From NCBI GenBank assembly GCA_034401135.1, contig JAWZSP010000006.1, positions 744,001-808,000 of the forward strand: DNA of 64,000 nt, written 5' to 3'. The stretch comes from Volutella citrinella (taxonomy: Eukaryota; Ascomycota; Sordariomycetes; Hypocreales; Nectriaceae). Below, one piece after another: positions 21,093 to 32,967 of this stretch; the first letter of the stretch is position 1; the number at the start of each line of letters is the position of its first letter. Position numbers and translations under genes: made by a program. Below the pieces are notes generated by a model that was not told the origin of the DNA, did not search any database, and saw only the letters and a list, made by a program, of their open reading frames with translations.

Positions 21093-22442
21093 TTATGAGA
21101 GGCGATAGACGACATCCTTGCTAAAGTACCTCGTAATGTCATTGTCGTGGCCACAATGCTGGCACTGATGCAGCACCCTCGCCCCGGAGTGCCCAGGCCC
21201 GTAGTGATCTGCCGCCGGTGGCTTCGCCGAGTTGATGCCGCTGCTCTGCTCCGAGCTGTGCGTTGGGCTGGACCGCTCGACGTGGCTGGTCTGGCCCGGC
21301 ACGACGCCGCCGGGCTGCTGCTGCATGGTGTGGTCGTTGTTGTAGCAGCCAGCCTGCCCGCGGCCCTGGAAGCCCATGGTCTGGGCAAAGTCTCGGTGGG
21401 ACGCATCCTCCGGGCGGCTGTAGCTGTGACCCGACAGGCCCGTGCCCGTCTTTGTCAGGTTCTGGGCAGCCACCGGTTCGGGGCTGTAGGGATCGGAGTG
21501 ATGCGGGGGAGTCACGCCAAATGTGCCGCGGACGTCCTTGGCATTGCCTCTGCCGATGGTACCGCTTCGCTGGAGGGTTGCTGTCTCGTCGTAGCCCATC
21601 TCTCCAGGGCCGTGGACTGTCCCGTATCCGTTGGAGTACCCAGTGTTGTTGTAAGTCCGAGCCGCGCCGTAGTCATCAGCGCTGTACTCGGTTGGCTGTG
21701 AGGCCTGTGATACTTGAGAAGCGACCATGCTGGTGGCCTTGGCCGCCTCGTCGTCAACAAGCATCACTCTGCCTCGGTTGACGCTGTTGGTTGGCAGGTT
21801 GAACTGGTTTGTGTGCTCGTTGCCAGTGTCGGTAGAGCCACGCAGCGCAGGGTGAGTGTTGGAGATTGTGTTGTTGCGAGTGATGTCATTCACGTACGTC
21901 CCGTAGCTGGCCCCTACCACAGGTTTCGGGTGGTGAACTTCCAGGCCTTCAAAGCTGTCTGCAGGATCGGTCGTGTGCTTTCCAACTGCGGCGATGCCAG
22001 AGTCGGCGTCTGAATCATCCAAGACCTTCTCGTCTGCCCCAGCAAACTCATTGGGCTTAACATCTCCCCAATAAGGGTGCTGCTTGTTTGGCTTTGTAGT
22101 GGCATCGCTTCGAGTGCTTGCATCCTTGGTATCTGCTGTCGTGAACAATCCCTCATCGGGCTCCTTCTGGATAGGGCTGACAACATCGCGGTGTGCTTGC
22201 TTGGCGTCAATTGGCGAATGAGTATACTCGCCAAGTTTCTCATCTTCGGAAACGTTCTCGACCTTTGGCTCCCGCGAAGGGCCGTTGGGGTTTGTGTTTG
22301 CAGTCTTCCAAGAAGTCGTGGTGTTTGTGCGGGGGATCTCGACCGACGACTCTGGGTACGCGCCAGGAGCCTTGCGGCGTCGCGAGCCAAGGTTGTCCCT
22401 GTCGCCATGCAGGGCTTCCTTGAGCCTGGTGCCGAAGCCCAT
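21093..22442 (-). CDS. Unrecognised low-complexity protein with a C-terminal CxxC tail
   Basis: An intronless 449-residue frame starting MGFGTRLKEALHGDRDN. Most of the protein is polar, rich in Ser, Thr, Asn, Gly and Pro, and probably disordered. A basic N-terminal helix-like start is followed by stretches such as PYWGDVKP and SYGTYVNDITRNN. The last 25 residues carry a CQHCGHDND segment followed by ITRYFSKDVVYRLS, which looks like half of a zinc-binding knuckle and stands out as the only ordered, conserved-looking part; further His residues just upstream could complete a metal site. I do not recognise the family. It is not a shadow frame: it has a clean start, long length and non-random composition. 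No signal peptide or membrane span. Role unknown. Confidence 0.7.
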   Translation of the reverse strand: MGFGTRLKEALHGDRDNLGSRRRKAPGAYPESSVEIPRTNTTTSWKTANTNPNGPSREPKVENVSEDEKLGEYTHSPIDAKQAHRDVVSPIQKEPDEGLFTTADTKDASTRSDATTKPNKQHPYWGDVKPNEFAGADEKVLDDSDADSGIAAVGKHTTDPADSFEGLEVHHPKPVVGASYGTYVNDITRNNTISNTHPALRGSTDTGNEHTNQFNLPTNSVNRGRVMLVDDEAAKATSMVASQVSQASQPTEYSADDYGAARTYNNTGYSNGYGTVHGPGEMGYDETATLQRSGTIGRGNAKDVRGTFGVTPPHHSDPYSPEPVAAQNLTKTGTGLSGHSYSRPEDASHRDFAQTMGFQGRGQAGCYNNDHTMQQQPGGVVPGQTSHVERSSPTHSSEQSSGINSAKPPAADHYGPGHSGARVLHQCQHCGHDNDITRYFSKDVVYRLS

Positions 22443-23325
22443 GTTGATGGTGTACAGATAAACTAGACAAAGACGATGGGTTGAGTTCTGGAGGCCCGAA
22501 AATTATCGTGACATTCTCTGTGGATTGAGCAGCTTGGCGCGAGCTGAGGGACATCGTGCCAACTTAAGGATTCAGACGCAATAGCTATCAATTGTGCCAA
22601 ACAGGCCATCGCAGGACCCTGCAGTGACGTCGAAGCTCAGGGTTTCCAAGATTTGCCACTCTGTCGTGGCGCTACGTCAAAACATGGTAGAGGATCGACA
22701 ATCCCGGGGTGCTTGGCTGGTATCGTTAGCGCATTTCCCCCATATTGTCGTCATCGCAGGGGTCTAGCCAAGTTTTGCGAGGGGACCCTTGGCTGGCTAA
22801 ACCGCTTAAATCAGCGCAATATCAACACATCCTTTCCTTTTCTGAGCCTCGTCGCCGGGCATCAGAAAGAATGCTTGTCGCTCCTGGTAGGCGCAATGAG
22901 TCACTGATGCATTGTCGAAAGTTCGGTCGAGGGTCTGGCGGCATGCTCTTTAAATAGCACATTGCATCCTTGCATCATTTCAGGGCAGTCTTCAGGGGGT
23001 ACCAAGTCCAGGGTAGGCGGAAGCATCCCCGATACGATACGACGAACACGATAAAAGATGTGCCCAGACGTGGTATTAACAATAATTTACTGGCTAAATA
23101 TTAATCGCGGCTTGCTGAATGGTGATCGGGTGATTAAGGTTGCGATTTTAGTCTCGGAGCATGGCTGGGACTCGCCAAATAGATAGTAGATTAAATCCGT
23201 GTGTTTAGGAAGTTGCTGCATATTCAACAATTACCCGTGGACATAATTGTGTCTCAGTATAAAAATCGACATACAAAGTGAATCCATGGTCATTGGGTCA
23301 ATTCATATTTGCGGTAGCTGAATGG
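22443..23325. other. Intergenic, 883 bp
   Basis: Holds the promoter of the unrecognised minus-strand gene and the 3' flank of the pyroglutamyl-peptidase-like gene. AT-rich around 23060-23280. No supported feature. Confidence 0.55.
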
Positions 23326-24061
23326 CTAGACAGCTTCCCCCAAGGCCTCAATCAGGGAGAGAACGACCTCTTGGCCTTGCTGTAGTTCCACATCCCCAGA
23401 GAGGGGCGGAATATGCAGAAACACGACATTTCGTTGGCCGCCTCTCGTCTTTGCCATTTCCGATAGTGATGTATAGTAGACCAGCCCACAGACATAGTCG
23501 CCGACATCATCAGAAAACCTCACATCGGCTGAGCCGTCCCCGGAAGACGCCTGCTTCCTTCCCTTCTTCCCTTTGGAGGAACCAGACGACCTCGCCTTCA
23601 ATTTGGCCTTCCACGTCTCAACCACTTGCTCGAGATCGAGAGATGAGTCAAGTCTCTCGGCGCTCTTCTTGCCCCACAGCTTTTGGACGTCCGACTTGGA
23701 AATGACCTGGCGTTCGACGTCGGGATACTGATGGTAACCATCTCGAGATGCTCCCTTCTCCACTGCATAATAGTCACGATCCACTGCTAACCCGATGTGA
23801 AGCACGATATTCGGGTTGTGTTGCTGAATGAGCTGGGGTGAGGCCCGTAGGAGGGAGTGGTAGGCTGCTTTCATGGGCTCCGGGTGCGCGATTATCTCGA
23901 CGTCAGAGACTGTCAAGGGCAGGCGCTTGACGATTTCGAATGACGGGTTGATTGTTACGTCTTGGAAAGGCTTTTCTATATCATTAATTGTGATGACCAC
24001 TCGAGGATGTTGTTGGACGCACACCAAAGCCTGTGACGAGAATTCGAACTCTGTCGCCCAT
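23326..24061 (-). CDS. Pyroglutamyl-peptidase I-like cysteine peptidase (family C15)
   Basis: Two exons on the minus strand (24023-24061 and 23326-23970) give 227 residues. The 39-bp first exon supplies MGDRVRILVTGFG, joined to PFQDVTINPS, which rebuilds the family start TGFGPF. The 52-bp intron uses a GTGCGT donor and an AAG acceptor. Proposed catalytic residues are Glu84 (AVEKGA), Cys174 (DYVCGLVYY) and His199 (VFLHIPP), matching the C15 order Glu-Cys-His. These enzymes remove N-terminal pyroglutamate from peptides in the cytosol. A lysine/serine-rich insertion at about residues 134-160 is larger than in bacterial enzymes, as is usual for fungal homologues. It is transcribed divergently from the YBR137W-like gene. 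Confidence 0.87.
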
Positions 24062-25024
24062 GATAAGTGGGTGAGTAGGCGATATTGGTGGATGTTAGGA
24101 TGTCAAAATGACTGATGAGGCAGTAAACTACTTGCAGTGAGCCGAAATGCTTTGAGAATAGTGACGGTCGTTTATTCCGCCCAACTGGTTTATTTTTTCT
24201 TCATTTGGCCTCTTTCGGTGTGAGTCATCCCCGGTGCACTAAATGCTGACGGGATTGGAACGGGACTCGTGCTGCGAAACGACAGAAATCAGGTCATGAG
24301 GTTTTTGATTGCATTCGAATTAGCCATGTGAACACACTGCGGATAGTTAATAAAATGTCAATCAAATAGGACACCCGCCAGCTCGGCTGTAGAGAACCAG
24401 CTGGTTCACGTAGTGAAAATTCTAGAGAACCCTCTGCTGACTATTTGAGAAGGCGAATGTTTCAGCACTGAGGTTGTTTTAGAGGGCCAGGTGATAACAT
24501 GGTTGAGACGCTCCGAGGGATAAAGCCGAGTGTCAAATCGAAACCGACGGACTGCAAGCCTAATCGCCCGGAAGACAGTGGAGAATGTAAGATTGACGCA
24601 TATGCTAAGGAGAATCCTGTGACTTTTCCAGTGAAGAAAATTGCAGCTTCACTCGCTGATAGCCTTCCAGTGCGGAGGTTTTGCGAGGAGTCCCATGCGC
24701 CTTTTGACAACGGAAGCTGCTCCATCATGGGCACGCCCAGTTCTATTTGGTGGTCCCCGCTTTGGCACCAGCCATCTCGGGGAGTTTCGGCCTCGAACCC
24801 GAGCAACCCAGCCTAGCCCCCAGGCCCACCAATCTTGCGCCAACTGCCCCTTGGAGAATCTTAGGGTAAACACCGGGAGCGGGAGCCAAGTTCGCGATGT
24901 CGGGGGTGGTCGGCCGGGAAGCCGCTCGTCTTGAGGGGGTGAATAGCCTCCACCAGTCGAATAAATACGGCTCCGGTCTCCATGGCCTCGAGCAGACCTC
25001 GCAAACCATCTTCAAACCTCAACA
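24062..25024. other. Divergent intergenic, 963 bp
   Basis: Promoter region between the pyroglutamyl-peptidase-like gene (-) and the YBR137W-like gene (+). A 105-residue frame at 24499-24816 (+) has no recognisable domain. No other feature is supported. Confidence 0.5.
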
Positions 25025-25681
25025 ATGGCCCCTGTACTTGAACGACAAATTTCCACCGCCGATGCCTTGGCTATCGCCGCTAAGGTGATTCAGAGCCCTG
25101 GCGAGGCTGTCCCCATCCCGCATCCCTCCAACGATGTAAGTCCGAGGTCTCCGAATCCGTCACTGAAACCAAGTGATATACAGGGGCAGATTCTGACAGT
25201 TCCATAGGCCGCCGAGGTCAAGCTGGACGGGGACTCATTCACCCTCAAGACCTTCACCTACGATGATGCCTACACCCTAGGAAACCTCCTCCTCGCGCGT
25301 TTGATCCCCTTCGCCAAGGAGCAGCCCTGCGTCATCTCCATCGCCGGCGCCAACGGTCAGACCCTCTTCCAGACGGTGACGGGGCCCGGCGCAGTTCCCG
25401 AGAACGAGCACTGGGTGCGCCGCAAGCGCAACGCCGCGATGCGGTTCGGCTCCAGCTCGTGGTGGCTGCACTGCATGTTCGACGGTGACGAGGACAAGTT
25501 TGGTTCCATTTTCGCCATTGGACCTGAGCAGAAGCGCGACTACGCGATCCACGGAGGATGCATCCCCATCCGAGTGCCTGGAGTGGACGGAGTTGTGGCG
25601 ACGGTTGTGATTAGTGGGCTGAGGAAGCAGGAGGAGGATCACGGAGTCATTGTCGAGGTCATCAAGACGTACTGGAAGTGA
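25025..25681 (+). CDS. YBR137W / HbpS-like (haem-degrading-domain, UPF0303) protein
   Basis: Two exons (25025-25135 and 25208-25681) give 194 residues. The core (KTFTYDDAYTLGNLL, then QPCVISIAGANGQTLF, RRKRNAAMRFGSSSWWL, and a C-terminal HGGCIPIRVPGVDGVVATVVISGL followed by EDHGVIVEVIK) fits the small alpha/beta domain shared by bacterial HbpS/GlcG-type proteins and yeast YBR137W. The yeast protein associates with the tail-anchored-protein insertion machinery; bacterial relatives bind or degrade haem. Which role applies here cannot be told from sequence. The intron acceptor at 25207 was chosen among several nearby AGs because it keeps the frame and gives the most family-like join. Confidence 0.82.
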
Positions 25682-26050
25682 GATCAATAGAGAAAATCCT
25701 AGGTCTACCGCCTTGGAGAGTTCATTGAACCAAGCCCCACATCTTTTCATTGTGAGAGGTGAAAATGGTCGTACTAATCACGCAGTTAGACAGGGGTGCG
25801 CGTCCATGCCCATCCCACAAGACGCCACAAAACAGCGTCAGCTCAGCCGCAGCGCAAATCGCAGAGGACACCTAGGGCTGACGGATAGATCTCAATCGCG
25901 TCAAGCCAGCTAGTCCCTCAACCACTGCAGCCCAGGGCTTGGCGTACCGGTGTCTGTCCCAAAGCCGCCGTCCGATGCGCGCCCAAGACATCATCTTTCG
26001 GCTTCAACAACCCAGTCTCTCATCCCAATCACTGGTCGCGTGCCCGTGCC
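25682..26050. other. Intergenic, 369 bp
   Basis: 3' flank of the YBR137W-like gene and promoter of the very long CorA-domain gene. No supported element. Confidence 0.5.
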
Positions 26051-29000
26051 ATGGCCAGCCACCAGCCCTACGTCGAGGATGCGCCCGAGGAGGACGGGTC
26101 CGAGATAGCCCAGGGTCGGCAGCAGACTGGCGCATCTCCCTCTGGCTCTGACACCCGGCCTGTTTTGTTTGATCCCCAGGACGAGACCAGACACTCGCGA
26201 CCTGGACTCGACGAAGACCGGCAACAACGACCTCCGCCACCCCGCGGACGCGAAAGGGTCAGCCGTGTCAGCCCTCGTCGCCCCAGACAGGATGACTATG
26301 TCCCTCGAAACCCCTATGCGCCGTATCACGGGCAGAGCAGCAGCCAGGCTAGACCCAATTACCCACTTGAAGAAGACCGTTCCCGCGCTGGTCGAACCCG
26401 GAACAGGCGTCGAGATTCAAGCCCGGACGGTCGCGGGGGGACCGACAGGCTGGTCTTCGCTAACAACCGTGTTTATTGGAACTCTTCGGATGAGGAACTT
26501 GACATTCCCCAGCCCGCGCGTCAACGTTTTTTGGACAGGAGGCCACGTCCAGTCGTGGCTGAGTACTTGGATAGCAGGGAGCGGGAGCCTTCCCGCCGTC
26601 GACGTTCGCATCGATCTGACTCGTCTGCGACGGAATACAGGCACCCTGCCGCCCGAGATCGCCCCAGTGATGCATATCATGCTGGCCAAGGAGCTCGACT
26701 TCGAGAAAGATTTGCGCGCCGTGGTGATGAATCTTTACCTGTCGCTCCATCACATGCTCCCGTCATCATCAACAACCGCATCTATAACGACCATTCTTCC
26801 GACGAGGAAGACTTGAACGACGACCAGGCTCGATATCGAATCCGGCGGTCCTCTCCATCGCCATATTTTACTCGAAGGGCAGCTGTAGAGGTGGAGAGCG
26901 ATGCGGGAGAGCTTCGGCGCTTGCGTGATGAGCGGGAGGATAGGGAGGAACTCAGCCGACCTCGTTCGCCTGTTGTCTATATCGACAGCACCAAAATCGC
27001 GGACCTGAACGAGAGTGACAACACGAGGCGAGAGCGGGTTGTCATCGTCGATAACCCGCCGACACCACGCGTCCCACCAGTGAGAGATGACCCTAATGAG
27101 GCGGCTGCGCGACCCCAACGCTCCGCGTCACCGCCTTACGATCTGGATAAGGCACTGGAGGCAGAAAAGGCTGCCAGAGAATTCCGGCTCTTGCGTGAGA
27201 TCGAGGAGAGGAAGAGACAGATCGAGAATGAGCGGATCGCCAGGGAAAAGGCTGACAGAGAGTTCCGGATCTTCCGTGAGATCGAGGAGAGGAAGAAGCA
27301 GATTGAGGAGAGGGCGATGAGGGTCGAAGAGAGGGAGAAGGGGATCGAGGAGAGGGAGAGGAGGATCGAGGAGCGGATTGCCAACCAAAGGGCAGCGTCA
27401 CGGGGCTACAATGCGGCAGAATACTTGTCAGGCGATCGACCACCTCCAGCTTTCTATGGACCGACTGTACAGCCGGGGCCTCCTAACTATTACTCACTTC
27501 CGCCGAGCATGCCACCTGGCCCGCCTGCTCACCTGGACGAAAAGCACTCCGTCAAGGGCTCTACACATGACAGTGACGCTTCTGAGAACGAAACCGAAAA
27601 GCTCACATTCAAGGACGTCGAGAGCGAAGGCCTGTCGATTACAATCGGAGTGGAGAAGAATGACAAAAAATTGGGATCCTTATTCTCCAAGGAGAGCGGC
27701 AGCCAAGCAAGCTCGGAAGCATTGGCCTGGAGGCAGCCAAAGACACTGCTGCCAGATAGCGGCTCTGTCTGCGAATTCTTTGCCATTCATGGACTTGAGT
27801 ATACCACAGATGGTGATGGTTTGGGAAAGACAAAATTGGTCTGTCCTGGTGGCCCGAGTAACGATCCCGATTCCGAGACAGTGCAGTTGCGATGGCTGTA
27901 AGTCCAAAACCAACTCCTCCCTTTAGGACTAACACTGACGATGATTCCAGACATGTTCAGCGTGACACATTAACCTTTCAAATTCTTCACGCAAGTCTCC
28001 CCAAGCATGCGGCAAGTTGCTATTTGCTAACCTCTCGCAGCGACTCGTGCTCAATTGCCCTTATATTCCGAGTAACCTCAGCGCCGTAGCCGTCACACTA
28101 CTCGATGAGGTCAAGGGACAATTCGGCCGAACTTCTGAAGATGGTGCCTACATAGAACCAGGCACTGTCTTGCGATGCATCGGCAAGTACGAGGGCAATG
28201 TCAGCCGAGGGGAACCAAAGGGAACCGCACCTGTCTTCTTCGTGTCTGCTCCACACTTGAGCCTTCAAAAGTCTGCGGTAAAGGGGAGGCCACACGACGC
28301 ATACGGCGCAAGGACTCTCCTCCAGAGCTTATACGGATACGACATCGACGACAGCACTGCGAAACAAACGGTACAGAAGATGGCAACTGGAAAGGCAAAC
28401 GAGATGCTCCACGTCAACCAAGTCTGGTGTCTTCTGATCGGGTCAGACATCTTGCTGACCATGTCGGACCTGTCCGCTGAACAAATCTGCGGCGACACCG
28501 TGCAAGTGGATAAGAGGTCCTTTGGCGAAGGGGAATTGCTCACCATCTGTTTGTTTGACGAAAGCAGTCGACGTCATACGAGCGTAGTCGACCTGGATTT
28601 TGCATATGTCGATCTTCTCAGACACTGTGTCTCGTTGGTCAAGGGCAACGTGAACAATGCCACTGACTTTGAGCTGGTGGATGCAGAAGATGAGGTGCTG
28701 ACGCCATCGACGTGGCTGCAGCTGGTTGCTTCGTCAAAGACGCGGCTGTTTACGTTTCATCTCAGAAGCACTGGACCCAATATCGACAACCTCATCCCGT
28801 ACACGGGTGGGCCAGCTGCCGCAGAACGCAGAGCTGATGACGATTACTACTCTCGGGCCGTTGAATGCAACCTTCGACAACGACTATCCACCGACCCAAG
28901 AGCCGAAAGAAGCAGGGCGACATCACAATACCCACATACGGCTGGTTATGGGGCAGAGTATTTGAGGAGGCAGCGGAGCTACGTATCGCCGTATCCCAGA

Positions 29001-32000
29001 CGGTTTAGATCCCGTTCAAGATCCCGCTCATCCATGCGGATTAGGACTCGTGAGCGTCGACAGGAGCGTATGGGAGACTACGAGGTTTATACCAAGTCAG
29101 TCACTTATCGGTCCCGAAGATGGTCATCGGCTGAGTCGATCAACCGAATCAGACGACCTCATCTACTACCTGCACCAGAGACCGTCGAGAGGGAGCAGAA
29201 GAGAAGTGGCGAGGAAGGAAGTTGGCAAGACGTCACTGAGTGGACCACCGAACGAAAAGCAGACGTAGAAGTGGAAGAGGTGCAATCTGCGAAATGGACG
29301 ATTGAAGATGAAGAAGCCATCCCCCAAGCGGCGGAACACCAGCCGACGCAAAACCCTAATAGCATCCACGAACCTGAGGCCTCGGTGGGATCCACACAAG
29401 ACAAAGCAAAGGTTGATGAGGATAACCGAATGACAGAAGGGTTTGACGCAGAAAAGGCATCAGTGACATCAGCTGCAGGCACAATCCCATCTCATCAACC
29501 TGACCGTCATGAAGCAAGCCTGGATGCTGGCCAATACGAGCAACGACAAATCGACGATCACCTCGCGCTCATTCTCTATCCTCGCGATGTCATTTGCCCG
29601 AGACCAGGGCCAACTTTGGAGGATTTCCGCAGAGAATGGATGCAAAAGCGCTATACCAAGAAATACCCAGACACGCGGTTCCAGGACCGGGACATCCATT
29701 TTCTTCAAACACCCTTCAACACAAGCCACCAACCAACTTTTTACGGGTTAGGAAGGGCTCCCGGAGATCCCAATTCCAGTGCTTCTGAGCTTGACATCGC
29801 CCGAGGACGACAGCTCACCCGTATCCGGCCCCAGGTCAACCCACCTCGGGCCCTGCATGGCGAACGGCAAGCCGCAATGGAATACATGTACCGGCCTTCT
29901 CCAGCTGACTATCGGGACCGGCCGACAACGGCATATGAGTATTACCCGCGTCATGGGCCTTTAGTCCACTCATCAGGCATGTATTACGATCGCGAACGAA
30001 GATATGAGAACGACTTCTTGCGCGAGCGGCCATCCACTAGCCATCGAGATGTGCTGTCCTACTCCGACGACGAGGAACTTGCACCGTACCCATTTCTCGA
30101 ACCATATCCCAGGCAACCATATATCAGACAACCGTATCCGAGACCCGAAGGTTCACTTCATGATACCTTCTATGCTAGGGCAACACCAGGGACCACGCGC
30201 CACAACGTCAGGTGGACAGAAAATGTAGCGTCGTCCAACTATATCGCCAACGATGCTTCTAAACAAGCAGGAAATGATCCAGCAATTTTCGACTTGGAGC
30301 CGTCCTCCGATTCCGATCCTGACACGGCACCTTCGGGCCTAGTGAGTCTCTCTTTTTTGCCCCCTCGGCCCTTTAGCTCATCTCGCCTACAGAATGATCC
30401 TGGGAGCGCTAGGATGGAAAGTCTGGAGCGCGATTCAGGCCTGAACACACCTCCAGCCACGCCAGGTTACGTACTTGAAGAAGATGTGGAGCGTCCAATT
30501 TCACCACATAACGGTTCCCAGAAGCTGAGACGAGTTGACTCGCGGGATTCAGATGCAAGAGGATACATTGACAAGCCCAACGTGGCAGATGAATGGCATC
30601 CACCCCATCTCCGAGACCGAAGAGCCAAAACTGTACAATTCGCCGATACCCAGGAGCGAGAGCGCCGTTATGAGGACACAAGGGCCAGAAGGTCAGCCAA
30701 TGTGTTGAGAACGAGACGAGGTGCAGAAGAAAAGAGCAGAATGACTCCTGAGGTCATTCCCGTCCCATTCTTGGCATGGCGTCTCAAGAATGAAACAGAC
30801 CAGCGCGATTCTGAGGCGGTTGAGCGAACTGTGGTGAGGATCCTCAGCTCGATGAACAAGTCATTGTTCAATAGCGAGATTGGGAGCCTTTATTCGCGGT
30901 CATACACATGCACTTTGGAGGACTTGAAGCAGCGGCATGCCTTCTTGTTTGACGATGGCGAGAAAGAGCAAAGCAACGTCATTGCTTCAACTGGCGAAGC
31001 AAATGCGGGCCCGCTGGGCAGCAACCAAGCAAGCTCGCCCCCTATCACAGACCGGGGCCCCCAGAAGTCCAGCGATGACAATGAGAAGGATGTTCCGGGG
31101 TCTGAAAAGGAATTCTCTGGCTTGTCGCAGAATGCAGTCGGCGCTGCCCCACAAGGGAACGTTGACAAGCTTGAACGATCCCCGGAGCCGGGTATCCGAC
31201 CCATCAGCTATGTTGAATCCTCGATGAGAAGGCTGCATGAAGTTTCGACACAGATTCTGGCGGCCTTTATGCCCACCCAGGGAAGTCCCCTGAGCCATAA
31301 CGTCTCTGTCCACTTCTGGGGCGCCGTGGACGCCATCTTTCGTGTAAGCATTCCCCGGAGAACATTGACGCTAGCAGAGACAGCTGACAAGGATGTAGCA
31401 ACTCAGTTGGGAGGGCGCTCACACTGGGCGCATGGCAATGCAGCACTTTGTGATCCAAGACTATGGCGGCACGAACGGCAAGGGCAAGCAAAAACTCCAA
31501 AAGATCCGAGCCTGGAAAGAATGCTCCGAATGCCGCAACGCGACAACATACAACTCGGCTGCAGATGCCCTTGACCACCTTCACTCCCATCACATTTGTG
31601 TCGCAACGACTTCACACCCCCATGACGATCCCTGTTACGCTTGGGTTCGTCGCGTGTACCACACTTTCCACGTTACAGCCCCCGGCCAGAGTGTGCTCCC
31701 CGCAGTCGAGAAACTGATTGATGTGCTGCTACCTCTCAAGAATCAGGCGATAGAGCTTCACGGGCTTGTGTCTAGTGCGTGGAGTATACGCAAGGGCTCC
31801 TCAAGACCACCTCTGCCCACGAATCTGGTCGAGGCCTTCACCCAGATCATCTCCATCTACATCCTCAACGCGCGGGCAATGTCATTGCAGAACAGAATCG
31901 AAGCCGCAATCACCAACCCAGCATCTGAGTACACTGTTCCCGAGCTCTGTTCGAGACAGCTTAGACTGGAGCGCCTGGAGCGCAGTGCGCATTTGAAAGC

Positions 32001-32865
32001 AATGAACTTGCTCCAAGACGCCAAAAAGGACATTATCCTCCTAGGCAACACATCTCGCCATATCAACAGCATCGGGTTTGAGGCTGTAGGCGGTGAATTC
32101 TTTGTCATGTTTCTCATCGCGAACATGCAGAACCGAAAGGTCTTGCCACAGTCCGTGACTGCATCAGCGGCACAGAGCACAGATTACATCGAGCTGTATC
32201 GAAACTACGTTGCTAGATTGCGCTTCCAAGCCAGCAAACGCCCGCAGCGACGTCTATTTCTCGACATTGACCGAGTCCAGGATGAACTTGCGGCCATCTA
32301 CATTGTGGACGATGCGCAAAGGATCGCTATGGAAAAGTATCTGAGGCTCCTGTCTCCAGGGTCCTTCAGAGTCACCAACAAGACCAGGATCGGCGTCTTC
32401 AAGACAGAGAGAAGACTGGCCCGCAAGCAGCAACGCAAGCTTCGGGCCAAGATCAAGGATATCCGTGATTTAGGCGACAAGACTGGATATCTGAAGGACC
32501 GGGTGAAGCAAACCATTGAAATCGTCGAGGAAGATCACGGCAAGGCCATCAGAGTCTTCACCATTGTCACGCTCTTCTTCTTGCCTCTGTCGTTTGTGTC
32601 GAGTTTCATGGGCATGAACACGTCCGACATTAGAGACATGGAGCACAACCAGACCATTTTCTGGTCCACGAGCGTTCCGGTGACGGCACTTGTTTTGGTT
32701 TCCGCCGTCATCTACGCCTACTATGGCGATGAGATTGGAGATTGGTTGGCGCAGCATGTGCGCATCGGCAACAGACTGCCCAAACCCCAGCAACGCGTTA
32801 CAATTGCACGGCCGCGAGGGAATTCGAGGTTGGTGACCCGGAAAACAACCGATAGCTGGTTGTGA
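26051..32865 (+). CDS. Giant (about 2,218-residue) disordered/coiled-coil protein with C-terminal CorA-like membrane domain
   Basis: Four exons: 26051-27897, 27951-27990, 28041-31343 and 31399-32865. Residues 1-360 are Arg/Ser/Asp-rich and probably disordered. Residues 366-445 form a strong coiled coil of near-repeats such as REIEERK(R/K)QIE. A folded block follows (LNCPYIPSNL, YIEPGTVLRCIGKYEG, FFVSAPHLSLQ), as in other large fungal CorA-like proteins, then a second polar region. The C-terminal part has a long helix, a membrane helix ending in the CorA-like GMNT at about 2135, and a second helix. CorA proteins carry Mg2+ or other divalent ions; this GMN-type motif fits, but transport by so large a protein is unproven. 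The 27991-28040 intron requires a GC donor. A 51-bp in-frame stretch at 30342-30392 has perfect intron ends (GTGAGT, CAG) and may be removed, giving 2,201 residues. Confidence 0.82.
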
Positions 32866-32967
32866 TTGTATTTTTAGTCAAGGTGATATGAGGCTCTGAT
32901 GACCAGGACGAGGAATAATAATACCGTAGTGGCTTGTATGACTACTTGGACTGATCTCCTCGCATGC

